NCBI GenBank assembly: GCA_964036665.1
Contig: OZ038527.1
Coordinates: forward strand, 3,038,001-3,102,000
From: Gordius sp. MW1
Taxonomy: Eukaryota > Nematomorpha > Gordioida > Gordea > Gordiidae
Length of the DNA stretch: 64,000 bases
Reading direction: 5' to 3'
This document shows positions 1 through 13,506 of the stretch, piece after piece; within the stretch, counting starts at the first letter, position 1; each line of letters begins with the position of its first letter. The notes under the pieces are model-generated. The model saw only the letters and a program-made list of their open reading frames with translations. It was not told the origin of the DNA and did no database searches. Made by a program: the position numbers and the translations under genes.

Positions 1-337
1 TGATAATGTAATTTTGACATTTCAAGTTTATTCACATAAACTACTGGAGAATTAAGTTTAAACAGTTTAGGGTATTTTCATGTTATTTCAATCAATGCCC
101 GCTCACATTTTCATTTTAAACATTTATTGTGGTTGCGTTAGCTATGTATAGCATATAAATCATTTATTTTACTAAAAGGAATTAAGCATTTTATTTACAA
201 AAAGGAAATAAATGTGGCTGCATTTCAAGATTTCAATAAAACATTTTTTGGTAATTGCCACGTAACATATGTTCTTCCTTTTACCGTAAATATTTATTAA
301 GTACGAAGTTTTAAAATCCAATTAATTATTGATTTAG

Positions 338-3300
338 AGGTCCACCTAATCATAAAAGACAGGTTCTCAATCGTCGACTTTCCGGAGCGGAGCTCGGGCA
401 AGATAAAGAATTTCCAAATACTCCGACATACGAAAATGATAGCGAAAAGCTTAGAAAATCAAATACAAAACCAGCTTCTTTTTCAGAATTCAATCTTAGT
501 CAAGAAAACTCTCATAAAAATATCAGAAATGATCGTCGTGACAACAAGCTAAATCACCGAAAGTAAAATAAATTAATTTATTTAATAACTAATATAAAAT
601 TGTAAATTTACGTAATTATTTGCAAGACATTTGAGTTTCCTAATTGTAAAATATACTCATCTTTATGTATATTTTAATGGTCCGTATGAAGGGGGACAAG
701 GGCGTAGACTCGATCATTTTACAATTGCTTTGAAAAACTCAATAGTTGAAAAATAAACTAGGGCTTTGATAATTTATTGATTCGATAGAAAAACTTGAGC
801 AATAATAATGAGTTTGTCGTCCGAAAACATCCTTTTTTCAATTTTATAAATGACACAAGTAATATCATGGGTGAGATATTGGTTAAACTTTTTGTTTTTA
901 AATTCTGGCTCATATCGATGAAATGGGACAAATGAATATGGCTTAGTTAGAGCCCAGTAAAAGTTTTAAAATAGTCCCGCACCAGATGCTTTACGAACCC
1001 GACCCGAGCCCAAATTCTTTGAAATTTTTGGCCCCACCCGAGCCTAACCCCACGCAAATATAATTTGCAACATAATAAATTCTATTTATAAAAATGTTGA
1101 TGGATAAAGAGAACTCCAATTTATTTTGCTACTACAGTCGAAACTTCTTAATCGCAAATCGGATTATCGCGAAAATCTTTTAATCGCGAAGTTAACCGCC
1201 ATTTGTTTTTTTTAAACGATAATATTAACAAAAAAAAAACGAGCCCATAAATTGCATAGCAATTAACATCGTTTATTGACAAATCGCTTAATAGTACAAT
1301 ATCGGATATTCACAAACATTTTCGAGTCCTTATTAAATCAACCAGATAATTATATAAAATATCGTTTTATTGCGAAGCTTAAGAAATGAATATTTAATAT
1401 AATGTATACATACTTTTATTTCCATCGTTTAATCGCGAAATATCGGTTAATCGCGATTTTTTTAGGCCCAAGGCTTTGCAATTAAACGGCTTTGACTGTA
1501 TATAAATTTTTTAAATGTAAAAATTATACGTTAAAATTTATCTTAAAAATAAAATGATCTTTGTTGAATAAGTTTATTAATTCAGAGTATAAGAGCTACT
1601 TTTATAAATTTATACAATTATTATTAAGAAAAGGAGGGACTGGTGCTTGAAAGCGTAAATTCTGAAATCTATTCAAACGTTTTATTTCAACGGTTCATCA
1701 AATATTAAAATACTATATTATGTCAGGTGTGTAAATATGAAATCAGAGGTCTTTTTATAGAAAAATAAATTTATATTGCACCAATAAGGATGAAAAATGT
1801 TTATTCAAAGATAAACATGTTTCCGCTTGGCGGACATTTTGTGTATTTACACCAAATAAATGGTTGCTCACTTGAGGCCTCACGCCAATTTTGTATAGCG
1901 CTGCTCGGCGAATGCGCCTCTAATCATTGCAAATAAGTAGTAATCGGGTGGAGTCAAGTCTTTTGATTAAGCGCCAACTAAGAAACTCAGTCGTTTCCTA
2001 ACCAATTTTGGTGTTTGTCCTGGTGCATTATCATGAAGCGAAATCTCACTAATATGTCTTTTCTAAAACTCTGTTCGTGATTTAAAAAAAGCTTTATTCT
2101 AATGGATGTTTTTTTATCAATAGGCTTGGATATTAACCTTTTTCGCCAAGTTTTGGCAGCTCATAATAGATCATGCCCTTATAGTTCCGCTGAAAAGAGA
2201 ACAATGTATCCTGACCATGGCAATTTGGCCTTACAGTTAAAATTGATAGTTCGCATAGAGTTATCGATAATTTTTTCTGAACAAGATTTTCAAAATATAA
2301 CCATTTAACATCTCTAGTCACAATTCAATAGGGAAATAACCTTTTTGTTACTGGCTAGTAACATGCGTTAGTGGTTTTTGTTATCTCATTGCCTTTCATT
2401 CATTTCAAGTGGAAATTATTTTCCAAACTTTTGATCTATCTCATGGCTTGCAAACAAAAATAAACACGTTATCGTGCCACATTTAATTATTTTGCAAATT
2501 ATTGTAACGATTAGCTTCATCCACAGCCAGAAGTGCTTGCGAATCTCTATTTTCAACTTTTCTAAGTGGTCTTCCACGTTCTTCGTTTTTCGCGCCAAGG
2601 GTCCCACTTTAAATTTATTTAACAACTAAAGCACACTAATTTAATGCTTACACAAGGATTTGGTGCCATTCTGCGGCAGAGGTCAGATTTGTTAGAATTT
2701 TTCAGCCCGAACCCGGCCCGGCCCGATTTTATAATTAATCTGCCCGCCCGAGCCCGCCCGAACCCATCTAAGTGTCCGCCCGGGCCCGCCCGAATCGTTA
2801 AAGCTGCCCGAATTGCCCGGCCCGAAATATTAAATTTGCCCGTTAGTCCCGAATTTGTGAGGTCGCAAACAGAGGTCGGATTTGTTAAAATTTTTCTGCC
2901 CAAACCCGGCCCGGTCTAAATTTTTAACTAAATTCCCCGCCTGAACCCTTCTAAGTGTCCGCTCAGCGATGCCCAAACCATTAGAGCTGCCCGGCCTTAT
3001 TAATAAAATTTGCCCGTTAGACTAGAAATTATCCAATCCCAAAATCTTTTAACCACTATTACAAAATAAGCATTAAATAATGGCATATTGATCAGAACAA
3101 AGATGACAATATTTTATTATTCATAATTATTATGTAAAGATAACAAATCGTCGACAATTTCCGGATATAATCTTGTGCGTCTTTCCTCTATTAATCTTCC
3201 TGCGATAGAGAAACTTCTTTCACTTGCAGCACTCGTCGCCGGGAGGATTTAGGACATTATATAAACGTACGATAAGGATTTAAGCGATAGAAAAAAATCT

Positions 3301-6300
3301 AGTCAAATTTATTATGGCCCAAAATTGTTTATAAGCGAATTTTTCTTTTTTTGAGGAAAATCAATTTGATAAAATTTTTGGCATGCCCGAATTGCCCGAA
3401 TCTTATCAGCGTGCCCGCCCGGGCCCGTCCGAAAAGTAAAACTTAAGACAGTTGCCCGGCCCGGCCCGGCCCATGGGCCGGGCCGGGCGGGCCGGGCAGC
3501 GGGCCGGGCCGGGCGGGCCGGGCAGCGGGCCGGGCCGGGCATTTCTGACCTCTGTTCTGCGGCCGTTTTCTTTGAAGGCTATTAAAAATCAATGGCATTG
3601 ATTGGACATGTTTAACGCCAATACCCCAAATGATGTTTAATAATAAAATTGCTTTGAGCAAAATTTTTTAAAGATATATCAAGGGTGTGGCGACGATGGA
3701 AAATTTTGACCCTAGCTTATTGTCACCTATAGCGAACGAATAAAGAACTATGGTTTCATCTTTTAATGCCTGGTATATGTATTGAAATCTTTAAACGTGT
3801 TGTATAAATTGAGTTTTAATTGAAAAGAAAAGAAAAATATGAACAGGGCAAAAAACCAGCATAAGAATTCTTTTCGTTTATCAAATACCTTAATATTAGC
3901 ACATATTCCATGCATTTTTATCTAATATGACTTAATTATTAATTTTTCGCTAAATCAGATCAAATTCATCCCCACACTCGGCACAACCTAAAGTGAGTGA
4001 AGGCATGGAGAAAGTGACTTTTTTCAATTTTTTGCACTTCCCATCGCACCACGCATCCCACACAGTTTCCCTCAAAAAGTTACAAGGATGCGATACAGAC
4101 GGTTATCCCAACTGCAAATCCAAACACGTGCGTCCAACTTCCATGCTAGAAACGGGATCTAGCCCAAATGGTCACAACGTGTCAAATGGCTTTGGGTTAA
4201 ATGGCAGCCATTTTGTCAAGAATAGCAAGAGGTCGGCACAACCCCAAATTAACCGAGCTTCTAAGAGGGCCTCTCGAACCGCTAAGCTCTTGAACCTAGG
4301 TTCGAGCTTTAGTTTTACCACTTCTTCAAAATGCAACGCCAGTCCCGATTCTAAAATGGGGCATTCTACATTTTTCGGACTCAAAACAAGTGGCAGCAAC
4401 AAGGATAACGCCCTAAAAAATAACGGTGTAACGGGGAAAAGCTACAGTCCAAATAAAGATATTATTGTTAGTCCCAAAGAACAAAGCATTCAAACCTGCA
4501 AGGCAGGAGACGTTTCTACTGAATTTTACGAGAATCCAGCTAGTTGGCGACATCAAGTTTTGGGAAGTTTGGACATGCCGTCGGATCATGGCTATTTTCG
4601 CATGCTACCCGAAGATAGCTTTCGCCCTTTTACGCCCATTATAGAAGTTTTTAAACTTTCATATCTTATTTTCACTTAATTATCTAATTAATTTTATGCA
4701 TTTTATGACAATTTTATATAAATCGTCTAAATTTTTTTACTTTTGCTACTTATTGACAGGTTACGCCTTCCCTTAACTCGCCTGAACACGAGCATACGGA
4801 TGCGCATCCCTGCGATGAGTCGATTTATGAATCGGTCAATGAAACAAGACCTTGCGAAAACACCGCGATAATTAAATGTCGCAGGGAACCATTGCTGAAT
4901 CAGACCGATTTACCATTATACCAAACCATAACGAAATTTGGAACTTCGGATAAATATCCACAAAGATCGCCACTTTCGAATAACGACGCACTCAATACAG
5001 CCCGAAACCGTTCACCATTATCTACTAGTTACGACGTGGCAGAACTTATATTTTCTCAAAGTAATGGCGCGCTCGATACTCAAAGTGCAATATCCAATGT
5101 TAAACTGGAGAGTGCTATGGACTTTGGCAATTATTTCAATGGTTCACCGACGACCAAGGAGCTAATTTCGCGCTCTGACATGAATTTAACGAATCTCGAA
5201 ATGTACACAACCTCCTCCCTTTCTCCTACCCTAAAAAGCAATCAATCACCCTGTAAGTCGACTGTAAGTTGTTTGTGGAGCCCAGGATCTGCTAGCAAAA
5301 GTAGCCCTAATCATACTCCCTTCAAACCGGCAAAATCGGATTCTCATCTAAATTATGTGGTAAAGGCGGTAGCCAGCCTCGGGTCTCCTGATAAATTTAG
5401 TGAAAATGTCTTTGATCTCGCTGAGGAAGGCATTAATGGGGGAAAGGAAATAAAGGGTGCGCGGGAACGAGAGCTAGAAGCGATGACACGAAAATACGTG
5501 AAAGCTTCTAAATTTTATTCGCTTCAGGGCTTAAGAAAACTAGGGAAGGGATCTTCTAAGACGGCTAGGGGGACAGGGGGGAACTGCTTGCCCGACGGTA
5601 GGATCTTGGAATCTCTGCAAGAAATGAATGCTAAGGAAGGGAATGAATCTAAACCCCTACTCGATTTCCCCAAAATAATGCCGACCAAGGGAGCCTCAAT
5701 GTCGGTAGCATCGCTGAATAGCATCAAAACCATAGCTTATCGCGGTCAAGTCGAAAATTCAATTTTGCCTAGGCATAATAACGTGGGACAAGCCACTGCT
5801 ATGACATGTTCCAAGAGTATGTCCAAAATATTCAACGGTAAAAAACGGGGCGCCTTCTTGCCATCCCTCAGTTCAATTTTCAAACCTCTGACCCAGCACC
5901 ATAACTCGCCCTTCAAAAGTGACATAGACTTCGAAGCTGACTCCTGCCTAGACCGTGAAGTTGAGCGGGACTTAGCTGAGTCTGTTGGGAGGTTCGAAGG
6001 CAATCAGGCCAAGGCTAGAGGGCGGTCGACTTGGACCGAAAAATACCGCAAAATGTGGCTGGACGAGGAATACCAACGCATGAAAACTAACACCCAATCA
6101 GCTATAAATGTATATGATTAAACTGTTGTAATGTGCAATATACTAAGGATGACTTTCTTAAGACTATCAGATTTATTTATTTTTATAAATTTCATCTTTG
6201 TTTTAATAAAGTCTGCAGTTTTTTAAGATTGGTTCCCACAAAATGCAACAAAATTTATGGAACATGTAGAATAATCACTGATTTTAATCACATTCGCTAA

Positions 6301-9300
6301 CAATTGAATGCGAAATGTTTTGTTCTTCTTATTTTTGTTCAAAAATTTCTTTTAAAAACACCTAATTAAATGTGGGAATAATTGGATTTTTTGTTTAGGT
6401 TCATGATACCAAAATATCGCCAATCGCCAAAAACGATTTCAACGGCTCACCAAATGCATGGAGGCGCCTCGCACTTTCAAGAGTTCTTTCGGAACACCCT
6501 TCGGACGCTTTAAACAAAAATTACCCATACATTCGCATGGGCATAGCCTGTCATAAATTCAAATCGACAGAATCTGTGACGACCTCATTTACGAAAAATC
6601 CCGACCCCTCACCTCTCACTAATCCGCCTGCGGGTGCCAAGTCCACACCTTTAATAGCCACCAGATATTTTAATAAAAGCGGTCAAATTGCCACAAATGT
6701 CGCCGACGTGAATTTACACGAAGACGACCTAATTGATGAATCTGGCCCGAGTGCAATAGAGAATGTCTTGGCCGATGACCGTTCTAATCCGCGTCAAAAT
6801 GACGAAGGGATCGGTGATCATTGGTACGAAAACCTAGGGATTGAGGAGAAATGCCATGCCGAAGAAAATAGCAATGATACCAAATGTTTTGACACCATTC
6901 TCACTTCACTAGATAATATTCTCAATGCCCAAATTACCGACAAGACCGCGTATAGCGATTCAAAAATAGAAGAGGGCGCGTCGCTTATTACCCAATATTC
7001 GGAATCGCAACCTAATGCTAATAAGTCTACTACGACCGATTCACTGACGCTTAATGTGGTAATAATTTTTAAACATATATTGAGTTAGTTTTTTCGTTGT
7101 TGTCCTTATTAGATTAGTTTAGTTAAGTGTTAAGATCTGCACGGGCAGGCCCACGGACGGGTATTATAACAAAAAATGTTAAGAATCAGGCTCGGACTGT
7201 AACGGGATCGGGCGGGCCAAAAAAGTTTTAAAACGGGCGGAGCGGGCCTAAAATTATTTAAATGGCCCTACAATTTATAATAAATTTAAACCGACCACAA
7301 ACGGTCTGTTAAAGAATTTTCTATTATTTTTTGAATGTGGATTCTTAGTTAATAGTGCAAAAAATGTTGATGACAAAATATAATTGCATAGCCTAAATCC
7401 ATATATAAAAATGGAAATGGGGTTCATATTTATTAAGTCGATGCGCTTTTTTAATGAATATATTTACCTGTCGCATTAATTGCCTTTCCATTTTGTGCTA
7501 TATTATTTAAACGGTCTGCCGCTCGCTGCCCATTTTCAATTCTTAATGTTTGTCCACATTTTTGCATAACTTTTCAAGTAGTTTCACTATTAAACTAGGA
7601 GTAAATGCTAACCAAATAAATTCAGATTTTTAAAGGTTTATTATCTACATCTTAATTCTTTGCAATTACCATAAATAAAAATTACTTCTCGAAAGGTCTG
7701 TTGTGATGCAACTAAGGACATTTATATATCTAATTACACTGAGATCTTTAACGCTTTTCATTTAATTTTAACCTTCGAATAAGTCTTTTTTGAACCCCTA
7801 TTTTTGTTCAAAAAAAATTAAGGTATAACGGACAGTGTGATGTTGAGCAAATCACAACATTTGGAGTCATTAATTCTAATAACATTTTTTATGGGTCAAG
7901 GTGTGGAATATGAAAAAAGGCTAAAAAATTCGATTTATTACGGACATTTTAATAAAATATCACTAAAATACCAATAAATGTTGCATAATTTTAGGTTTTC
8001 AAATGTGGGCCTGAAGTCCTTTAAAAAACACAGATGGTCTCGGGCGGTTCTGACATTTTTTAAAAAGGAAACGGGCGAGCCGTCTCTCTAAAAACGGCCA
8101 GTTGCCGATTGATTTTAAATTAGAGTTTTGTTTGCTCCTTAACCTGCTGCTGTGTTTCCGCAGGGGAGAAATATGTTTTTACTTTAATTACATTAAACTA
8201 GCGAGCGAAGTCCAATAAATAATATTCTTGATTTAAACATAGAACATGTTATGTTTTTCTTTGCAAACAAGTAATGTCATAACTATCTCCGATTCGCTTT
8301 TGCTATTAAAATATTTAGGGACAGGCTTATAACGATGTTCAGGTTAATTAATATCTTATTCTTCTTTATCAGTTATTTGGTCCCACAGTCCTGGAGTTTG
8401 TTTTAACAAGTTTCTTCCATCTTGATCGGATGAGTGCTAAGTTTTGACTAATGTCTTTTGTTTTCATAACTTTGGCGACGTGTTCTCTCCGTGACATGGG
8501 ATCGTTCTCTTCCTCGCTTCCCCGGTACCCATGTCCGGTACTTTTCGATTTACGTCATTCGTGTCCCTTTTTAGTAGATGCCCATACCACCTTAGCCGAT
8601 TTTCATTAATCATGTCCGCCATATGTTGAATTACCATTTTTGTCTTGAGAAAGTTATTCGACATATTGTCGAGCTTGGTTCGCATCTCTGTGGCTTGAAA
8701 TAGCTTTCCATCCGTGGTGTTTAAACTATATAGAACCATTAATTTCATAGTAATTGATCAGCATCTAAGGATTTGTATTGTTGTAAATTTATTTGGTTAA
8801 ATTAAAAACCTATAACCCAATCCTATAGAGATCGACGCTTGTATTCAAATTTAACGTAAACAATGTAACCACAAAATTTCGCTTAACTATTGGCGTTTTA
8901 ATGGGCTCTTAGGACTATCTTATATTAATTAAATAAGATCAGGGTAGTTATAAATATAATCCACCTTTTGAAAAATCTCCACTCTTGCCTCCTACGAATG
9001 AATGTTTTAATTGTACATTTTAATGGTCGACTACGTCTTAACAATCTTATAACGATGTCTTTTGGTCGATTAGCTCCTTAATTTCAAAGATCAGTGTCCT
9101 GAAATGTGATTAATTTCCACGCATTTCATCAACGTCAAACACCTGTGATCATTGTCGAGCGCAATAAAATTTGCAGTCATTTAATGTTGTTACGGAGCGG
9201 AGTAAGGATTTTCTGCGAACTTCCTATCTCTATATTAACTTCCCACCCACCCATAGTTAACTCCTTAATTTCCATGCTAGATTGCACTTGAGCTATTAGA

Positions 9301-12300
9301 AATATGAGCAGTGAAGCTATATTGACTTTATCCGCGCTCCTCTCTAATTACTATGCAAAGGATGCCTATATATATCTCTTGCCCAAGCCATTCTGGGTGC
9401 ACCTAGCAAGGCTTTTTAAGTAATCTTCTCTCTAGCAACTTATCAACTCAATATAAGGATGGATGGGAGAGAGAGAAAGAGAGAAGCATTTAAGGAATGT
9501 TTTTTATGGTAAAATAAGATTCACTCTAGATTCCCCCTAATCCTATAACTTCTACCAGCCCCCCCCCCCTTTTTCAACATCAAAATTCCTGAACAAAATG
9601 AATGGGGGAAGTCAGTGATAATGTAATTAAGGTTACCTTTTCATTATCTACCATACATCATCTTGTGATGTTTTTTGCAAAAAATTTAGGACCCGAAGCA
9701 TGAGTCAATTCCAATTTTGGAAGACTACTTAGGCTTCGTCATTATATTGATGGAACGAGAATTAAACGATCTTTAGATAGATTGAATCCAAAACTTTGTA
9801 GGTAAGTAGTCCTCTCGCGTAAAACCTATCAATGGAGTGATAAATGGCAAACAAAAGCACTCTGCTTATGTGACATTTAGGTTGCAAATAAAATAAATTA
9901 AAATCCCCACGTTCGTTAATTTATCTTACATTATAACCATTTAGCTCATAATATATTTAAAAAGGACCACGATTTGAACATTTACCGTATATTTGTGACA
10001 AAACCGTTAATGAAACAACCTACTTAAACTATCTGAATCTAAGATTTTAAATAAAGAACACATAAACTAATGCAGTTTTTTATATTTAAACAGGGTACCG
10101 ATGAGGAACTCACTCAAACCTCGATAGGAAAAATGACGTTGCCTCGCGAAGATTCTACTTCAAAGTAATTTAATTTTACAAAATTACCCTCAAACATACT
10201 AAATTGTTGATATTTTTCTACTAATTACTTTCTATCGACGTAGTTCAGTTGAGATGCTCTGAAAATTTTGAAGTAACTTAAAAGATCTGGGAAAATTAAT
10301 AATTTAAAAAAATCCAGGCACCATTTGTAAAAAATTGCACGGAACGAATTTTATTATCTTACCCCCGTGACCTAATGTCAACATGCTCATCCACGTGCAT
10401 GGTGGTATACATTCCGTTGTCATGTTGCGGGTTAATTATAACACAGTGCTGCTGGTTAAATTGTCAATCGACTAAATTATGGATAAAAGGTAGGGGAAAA
10501 AAAGAAGCGTATTCTTGCGGATCGTGGAACACGATATCTTTTTTACTAATACCGGATGGTGTATTAAATATCACAAATTCAACATTTGTCCAGAATTAGA
10601 TTAGAACACGAAATTAACTTGGAAATATAATAACGACAAGTTCATTTAGTTTTTAGTGATAATCATGCTATCAAATTGCTTTGCATCTAAGTTTAGTTAT
10701 AGAAGAAACTTTATATGGTGAGGCTTATAAACATGGGCGTAGCCAAGGGGGGGGGGCAGGGAGGGGCACTGCCCCCCTCTAAATCCAAAAATTTGTTTAA
10801 ATTTATTAAAAGTATGGCTAAAATTTCAAAATAGATCATTTTGCCCCTCCCTAAATCATTATTGCCCCCCTCTAATTGGCTACGCCCATGCCTATAAATG
10901 CAATAACTTGATGGTGAAACTGGGACAAAATATGTTTAGATGGTTAAGATGGTGTTCCTGCTTACAATAATTTTTTATCGTTTTTTCTTAGTTATTTAAA
11001 CTTAAGTATTACCTAGAACTATTAAATTCTGCAAAATAACTTAAATCAGCGACCTCTTAGAAACTTATTTTTCACGCTTTTTATGGCCTTCGCTCGGGAG
11101 AATTGTGCTGCTCTATTCAATTTATAACTTTGCGGTAGACAGTTCTGTGTAAAAGAGACTATTCCTTATTTTATACTTAAACTTAATCGCTCTCACAGCC
11201 AAAAGACTTTAAGTATGGCGCCCTCAGCTTTAATCGAGAGTTTAGTAAAAATAATAGGGTCGGCGGGCACAAAAGAAGTTAGTTAAGAATAAAGCGGGCA
11301 ATACTTTGGCGAACTATTTTTCAAAAAAGCCCTCCACTTTTTACGTGTAGCTTGTTGGGGCGGCAAGTCAAAAGAGAGTAGTAATAATATTATAGGTGTG
11401 TTAAGATGGATTCAACAATACCACGGTTACTTTTGGTTACTTTTAGTGTTTTTGTATGCATCCCAACATTTCGTGATTCAATTAAATGCTGTCGACATAA
11501 TGTAATTGGGTCAGGATTTGAAATAGCAAGTCGAAACTTTATAACTCACTCCATTTACCAACTTGCTTAATATGGCATCTCTGTCTTTGCACCAAGCAAT
11601 CTAATTTTTTCCTGTTCACTGTAGAACCAAAATCAGTGAGTTGTGTGGCTTTAAAGTAAATATTAATTAAGTAACTGATCAATAAATCCCTTTCCCCCCT
11701 CCCCCCCCCCCCACACCTAAAGAACCGTGGGGGCGAATGCCACCGCTTAGGAGTAGAAGACTTTTATGTCAAGACCCATAACCCGAAACTCCTCAAGATA
11801 TTGACAATGCATAATCCCTTATCACGTCCCCCCCTAACCTTTTACCTTTGGTGTGTCGAAGGCAGATAGAAAGATAGATGTAACCTTTTGACGAAGTAGG
11901 AAGATGAGATTAATATGTGACGATGACACATGATAGGACTCTCCGCCATCTTATCATCATCACACCTTTAAAAACAGTGATACTGCTAAGACGGGGGGGG
12001 GGAGATTATGGAGAAAATAGATTGCTCGTGGTTTGTTTTAATTAAATTCCTTAGCACTCCCCACCCCCCCCCCCCCCCCCCCCCTGCCATATAAACCCCT
12101 GAAATTAGCTTATAATCAAAGCAAACTCACTTACCTCCTCCTCTATCATCTCAAACTTACTTACTACGACAACTCATATACATTGTATTTAATACACTTT
12201 AGAGTCGTTAAAGTAACGATTGGAACAAAAGTATGGCCTAACTACCCCACCGCCTTAAAACCGCGCCTCGCTGCACATTTCATATTAAATTACCGATGTG

Positions 12301-13468
12301 CGGGTAGGGGAAATACTTTGCGGAGGAGTCATAAAATTTATTTTTATTTTACCTCGCGTGAACCGCGAAGTGTTATACCGAAGAGATCACACAGAGAGAG
12401 CGCTTGCCCCTTTCCTATATCTATATGAGAGCACATGCCAAAATTTGAGAGTAATTGTATTTCATGCCTAAATAGGCCGGCCCTCAGATGAGGAACCGGT
12501 CGTTAAAAGTGCTTCCACGTCATAATCTTATATCGTTCGAACTCCGGAATCCCAATTAAATCCACATTTGTCAATTTTCCCATTGCAAATTTTTTTTTGC
12601 CTCTCTCTCTCTCTTCGTCATTTTATATTTGACCTAAAACGGGCATCAAAAAGTATATTTTGGCGATGAATACTACTACCTTCGATAGAACTCCGGTTAT
12701 TAATCATAGAGGTTCTAAACTCAAGAGAACATTCAGTGAGCGCACCCTTAAGCGATGGTCGAATTTAATTTTTAAATTGCCTACTCGGCTACATAACATC
12801 GTCGCGGGGTAAATTCGAATAATTTTATATTAATTTAATGAAATTTTCTTATTTTTTTGTTTGATTTCAACTACACATTTTAACTTTTTTAGGAAACACG
12901 GCCTACCACCAAGCCCTAGTACCGAACTGAATGAAACGAGTATATCGCATTCGGTTAAATCACCGGCCAAGACACTCAATACTTCGATCTCCTTCGACGA
13001 ACAGCGATGTTCTGGGGTCGGGAGACAAAGGTATTCATCTTATTTGCAAGACATCGCCTCGGAATGGGACGACGATAATTTTGAACGGACCCAAAGGGAG
13101 GCCAAATATTTTCCCACCAACCGAAGCAAAATCGGTTCATGCCCAACTAGTAAATCTCCCACGAGTGGAGGAACAGTTTCATTCCCTCTTTCCAAGATGT
13201 CCACCATATCAGAACTCAAAAACAACCTGGGCGAACTAACTGCGAACACTAACAAATTAACTGGTAGCCAGGAAGCTGACGCTAATTTGCTGGACCTATT
13301 GTCGGGTATGATGAGACGAAAACAGAATAGACATTACGCCCAAAGTATTTTGTGTGGGCAAGGCAAAATATTCAGCCCTGACTATCAAACAGATGAAAGC
13401 ACTCAGCCCGATAATGATTCGATTTACCGTCTGGAAAAATCAAAAATCAATTCGATCGGACCTGACAA
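338..13468 (+). CDS. Upstream exons, probably 5' part of the Shroom gene (disordered region, N-terminus outside window)
   Basis: Six open segments flanked by AG acceptors and GT donors join without breaking frame: 338-562 (or from 340), 3959-4646, 4760-6109, 6399-7058, 10094-10164 and 12893-13468. Phases at the joins are 2, 0, 0, 0 and 2, and the last donor is again phase 2, which matches the acceptor at 16153 of the recognised Shroom exons. The roughly 1,190 encoded residues are rich in Ser, Asn, Pro and Lys and show no globular domain I can name. That suits the long disordered middle of Shroom proteins between the N-terminal PDZ and the C-terminal ASD2. No PDZ is visible, so a first part should lie left of the window. 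Alternatively this is a separate gene ending at the TAA at 13470-13472. Exon structure is fairly sure; membership of Shroom is inferred. Confidence 0.6.
1135..1498. mobile_element. Pogo/Tigger-like MITE
   Basis: The element starts CAGTCGAAACTTCTTAATCG and its right end, read in reverse, is CAGTCAAAGCCGTTTAATTG, an imperfect terminal repeat of about 24 bp; TA flanks both ends. CAGT ends and a TA duplication are typical of the pogo branch of Tc1/mariner. The interior holds more copies of the AATCGCGA motif near both ends and no open frame. It lies in the first Shroom intron. Confidence 0.75.
1830..2321 (-). pseudogene. Decayed mariner transposase
   Basis: Read on the minus strand, 2321-2133 gives TRDVKWLYFENLVQKK and GMIYYELPKLGE, equivalent to the mariner TGDEKWI and GVIYYELL blocks. 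After a frame change, about 2055-1880 gives LHDNAPGQTPKL and LTPPDYYLFA, equivalent to LLHDNARPH and LAPSDYHLF. The catalytic aspartates of the DD34D triad are still readable, but at least one frameshift and several stops break the gene. The 5' part and the inverted repeats were not found. Confidence 0.75.
2677..3554. mobile_element. GC-rich hAT-like non-autonomous element
   Basis: Ends CAGAGGTCAGATTTG and, reversed, CAGAGGTCAGAAATG, flanked by a perfect 8-bp duplication TTCTGCGG (2669-2676 and 3555-3562). CAGAG ends with an 8-bp duplication are typical of hAT. The inner parts are runs of CCCGGCC/GGGCC; 3453-3540 contains a 26-bp GGGCC-rich unit twice in tandem. A second copy of the left end lies at about 2870. 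Open frames here are composition artefacts. Confidence 0.85.
7131..8120. mobile_element. GC-rich hAT-like element, degraded copy
   Basis: Left end AAGATCTGCACGGGCAGGC and right end AAAACGGCCAGTTGC correspond to the two ends of the better-preserved element at 56372-57415. Both carry ACGGGCGGGCC-type blocks inside each end and an AT-rich middle. The target duplication is no longer clear, so the borders are approximate. It lies in a Shroom-region intron. Confidence 0.65.
8464..8748 (-). pseudogene. LINE reverse-transcriptase C-terminal fragment
   Basis: A 94-codon minus-strand frame reads KLMVLYSLNTTDGKLFQATE and ENRLRWYGHLLKRDTNDVNR. The RLRWYGH(V/L)xR motif after a KLQATEMR-like stretch is characteristic of the C-terminal tail of many animal non-LTR retrotransposons. 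It is cut off at both sides and sits in an intron. Confidence 0.7.
10732..10890. mobile_element. hAT-like MITE, family 1 (CATGGGCGTAGCC ends)
   Basis: Inverted ends CATGGGCGTAGCCAAGG and GGCTACGCCCATG; flanks CTTATAAA and CCTATAAA (7 of 8 equal). A G run follows the left end. Best read as non-autonomous, since 159 bp cannot hold a transposase. Confidence 0.85.
12064..12084 (+). repeat. C21 homopolymer
   Basis: Uninterrupted run of about 21 C in an intron, outside any recognised MITE. Confidence 0.9.
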
Positions 13469-13506
13469 GTAAAAAATTTCATTTAAAGCCATTTTATCGA
13501 TGATAA

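Larger units (their letters stand above)
563..3958 (+). other. Large intron of the 5' Shroom region
   Basis: About 3.4 kb between two phase-2 exons. It holds a GC-rich repeat scrap at 940-1060 (CCCGACCCGAGCCC), the pogo-like MITE, the mariner remnant and the GC-rich hAT-like element; the rest is AT-rich without recognisable content. Confidence 0.6.
7059..12892 (+). other. Two large introns around the 71-base exon 10094-10164
   Basis: Contain the degraded GC-rich element, the LINE fragment, a hAT-like MITE (10732-10890), GA-rich simple sequence at 9460-9485 and C/G homopolymers at about 9560, 11701-11712, 11995 and 12064-12084. No further exon could be supported. Confidence 0.5.

Noticed and set aside
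2619-3661. Pro/Ala/Gly-rich frames on both strands
   Set aside because: They come from CCCGGCC/GGGCC repeats of the hAT-like element; composition, not coding.
10375-10599. 74-codon plus-strand frame in a Shroom intron
   Set aside because: No acceptor or donor in phase with neighbouring exons and no recognisable motif.
12183-12428. 81-codon plus-strand frame
   Set aside because: No motif, no phase-consistent splice signals; looks like chance.
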